From 73-13 sp035555435 (GTDB taxonomy: Bacteria; Actinomycetota; Actinomycetes; Actinomycetales; Microbacteriaceae): a stretch of 49,918 nucleotides of DNA. Made by a program: the position numbers and the translations under genes. The notes beneath the pieces are model-generated. The model ran no database searches. It was not told the origin of the DNA and saw only the letters and a list, made by a program, of their open reading frames with translations. Positions 48,389 through 49,918 of this stretch are shown here, in pieces; the stretch's first letter is position 1; each line of letters opens with the position of its first letter. The stretch lies in contig DATMGN010000022.1 in the NCBI GenBank assembly GCA_035555435.1, positions 1 through 49,918 on the forward strand. Reading direction: 5' to 3'.

Positions 48389-48955
48389 TCAGCCCTCGAG
48401 GTGGTCCACGCCGGGCAGCCAGGTCTTGCCCGGCTTGCCCCAGCCTTCGCGCTTGACGGCCTTCATGACGTTCTTGCCGTGCGCGTGCTCGAGCCGGTCC
48501 GCGTAGAGGACGCCGTTCAGGTGGTCGTACTCGTGCTGGAAGATGCGCGCGAGCCAGCCGGTCGCCCTGATCTCGAAGGGGTGGCCGTCGAGGCCCTGGG
48601 CGCGCAGGATCGCCGCGTCGGCGCGCCGCAGCGGGAAGCGCTCGCCGGGGATCGAGAGGCAGCCCTCCGAGTCGGCGTCCTCGTCCGCGGGCGCGATCCG
48701 GGTCGGGGTGATCCACAGCTCGGGGTTGATCGCGACGCCGCGGTGCACCTCGTCCTCGTCCTCCTCCCAGTGCCAGACGAAGAGCCGCAGGCTCTTGCCG
48801 ACCTGGGGTGCCGCGAGCCCGACCCCGGGCGCGGCGTGCATCGTCTCGATCATGTCGGCGACGAGCGCGAGGACGTCGTCGTCGATGCGGCCGACGGGAT
48901 GCGCGGGCGTGTGGAGGACGGGGTCCCCGGTGATGACGATCGGAAGCACGGCCAT
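48389..48955 (-). CDS. def: Peptide deformylase
   Basis: A 188-residue metalloenzyme that removes the N-terminal formyl group from nascent proteins. All three motifs are intact: GVGLAAPQVG (residues 44-53), EGCLSIPG with metal ligand Cys99, and QHEYDHLNG with His141, Glu142 and His145. An acidic insert WEEDEDEVH lies near 63-71. ATG at 48955; TAGGCT lies nine bases before it on this strand, so the leader is very short. No methionyl-tRNA formyltransferase gene is adjacent. Confidence 0.96.
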   Translation of the reverse strand: MAVLPIVITGDPVLHTPAHPVGRIDDDVLALVADMIETMHAAPGVGLAAPQVGKSLRLFVWHWEEDEDEVHRGVAINPELWITPTRIAPADEDADSEGCLSIPGERFPLRRADAAILRAQGLDGHPFEIRATGWLARIFQHEYDHLNGVLYADRLEHAHGKNVMKAVKREGWGKPGKTWLPGVDHLEG

Positions 48956-48998
48956 GGTGATCCAAGCCTACGCGCGGGGCGTCGACTACCCTCGGAGC

Positions 48999-49918
48999 GT
49001 GCCACCTACTGACCTCGCCTCGGTCTTCGGGGGCCACACCTGGATCGGCATCCTCCTCGCGCTGCTGAGCGGTGTGGTGCTGTCGCTCGGGACGCAGTTC
49101 CAGCATCGCGGCGTCGCCGTCGTCGACGAGCGGGAGAACGCCGGCGCCAAGGAGGGCTTCACCCTCGCCCACGTGAAGGGGATGCTCAAGCGACCCACGT
49201 GGCTGTTCGGCACATTGCTGCTCGGGCTCGCGGTCGTCTTCCAGCTCATCTCGCTCTGGTTCGCCCCGCTCAGCGTCGTCCAGCCGCTCGGCGCCATCGC
49301 GCTCGTCATCACGGCAATCATGAACGCGCGCCTCACGCACACCCGTCTGACGATGCGCGCGATCACGGCGATCATCCTCTGCGTCGGCGGCATCGGCCTG
49401 TTCGTCACCGTCGCCGCGATGTTCGCCCACCTGCGACCGGTGACCTCGAGCGAGCTGCTCACGGTGCTCGTGGCGCTCGGACTCCTCATCGTCGTCTGGG
49501 GCGTCCTCTACCTGATGCTTCGCAAGCGCCCGCGGCCGCTCTTCTACATCATCGGTGCCGGCATGCTGTTCGGCTTCCTCGCGACGCTCGCGAAGGTCGT
49601 CATCGGCCGCATCCAGACCCTCATCGACTCGGGCTGGCAGTTCGGCACGGAGGAGTGGCTGACGATCGGCTGCCTCGTCGCGCTGGTCGCCGCGACCGCG
49701 CTCGGCGGCTGGTTCGTGCAGAACGCACACATGTACGGCCCGCCGGACCTCGTGGTCGCCGGCCTCACCGTCATCGACCCGATCGTCGCCGTCTCGATCG
49801 GCGCGCTCGTCCTCGGCGAGACCGCGGGCGCCCCGGGCTGGGCCACCCTCGTCATGCTCGCGACCGGCGTCGTCGCCGTCATCGGCGTCTTCCTCCTCGC
49901 CAAGCAGAACCCGGAGCT
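48999..49918 (+). CDS. DMT-family transporter, cut by window end
   Basis: At least 306 residues from a GTG at 48999; the frame runs off the window. About nine to ten hydrophobic spans are seen, in two halves: from GILLALLSGVVLSLGTQF to VQPLGAIALVITAIMNARLT, then FYIIGAGMLFGFLATLAKVV and VVAGLTVIDPIVAVSIGALV followed by LGETAG. The twin repeat with the PLxxxxA...and ExxG ends fits drug/metabolite (EamA/NIPA-like) transporters. Substrate unknown. TACCCT (48987-48992) lies six bases before the start (leaderless). Divergent from def with a 43-bp gap. Confidence 0.85.
   Translation, partial: MPPTDLASVFGGHTWIGILLALLSGVVLSLGTQFQHRGVAVVDERENAGAKEGFTLAHVKGMLKRPTWLFGTLLLGLAVVFQLISLWFAPLSVVQPLGAIALVITAIMNARLTHTRLTMRAITAIILCVGGIGLFVTVAAMFAHLRPVTSSELLTVLVALGLLIVVWGVLYLMLRKRPRPLFYIIGAGMLFGFLATLAKVVIGRIQTLIDSGWQFGTEEWLTIGCLVALVAATALGGWFVQNAHMYGPPDLVVAGLTVIDPIVAVSIGALVLGETAGAPGWATLVMLATGVVAVIGVFLLAKQNPE

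Overview
The window is a high-GC chromosomal segment from an actinobacterium, most likely a member of the Microbacteriaceae (order Micrococcales). The evidence is the core gene order (lepA, hemW, hrcA-dnaJ, rsmE, HIT, phoH-ybeY-corC-era, leuA, recO-uppS, glyS, dusB-dgt-dnaG), GTG/TTG start use, an F420-type (deazaflavin-dependent) reductase, and a very regular pattern of TANNNT -10 boxes lying 6-8 bases before start codons, meaning leaderless transcripts. It is a housekeeping region: there is no phage, plasmid, insertion sequence or CRISPR array. The family assignment is inference from gene content.

Layout. 1-1650: an unexplained 5' region with two tandem GTCCCC...GGGGAC palindromes, then a small membrane protein and a YcnI-like (DUF1775) copper-associated envelope protein. 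1713-3873: DHA2 multidrug exporter and its MarR regulator. 3860-5624 (minus): App1-type phosphatase and DedA protein. 5664-13812: pabB, leuS, comEA-comEC, holA. 13827-17525: shared terminator, rpsT, alpha/beta hydrolase, a coupled glycosyltransferase/F420-type reductase pair and a divergent TetR gene. 17594-24265: lepA, small proteins, aldo-keto reductase, acyl-CoA dehydrogenase, hemW. 24256-25249 (minus): two proline/glutamine-rich membrane proteins. 25323-31991: CIRCE-controlled hrcA-dnaJ, then rsmE, HIT, phoH, ybeY, corC, era, tightly packed. 32031-33911: leuA with a leucine attenuator. 33939-39693: membrane protein, recO-uppS, glyS, coiled-coil membrane protein, MFS exporter. 39757-45348: DsbA-like protein, ybaK, dusB, dgt, dnaG. 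45432-47257: a solitary ABC ATPase and a 2-hydroxyacid dehydrogenase. 47267-49918: tRNA-Asn, azlCD, def, and a DMT transporter cut by the window end.

Most interesting signal. Two families of short palindromic repeats (A: GTCCCTGAGCGAG...GAGTCGAAGGG; B: GGTCTCGA...TCGACC, about 31-33 bp) occur inside protein-coding genes, in frame: both in pabB, both in rsmE, and B with a 15-bp tandem expansion in dnaG. A free-standing copy of A lies between genes at 34479-34520. They fall in linker or loop positions, much like the Rickettsia palindromic elements that add peptides to proteins. A third family (C, about 52 bp, TGGACGCA...TGCGTCCA) has two intergenic copies. Other notable points are a leaderless leucine-rich leader peptide with an attenuator hairpin before leuA, two divergent leaderless promoters packed into 14 bp between ybaK and dusB, an ABC ATPase lacking its catalytic Glu and H-loop His, and a CorC protein without the DUF21 membrane domain.
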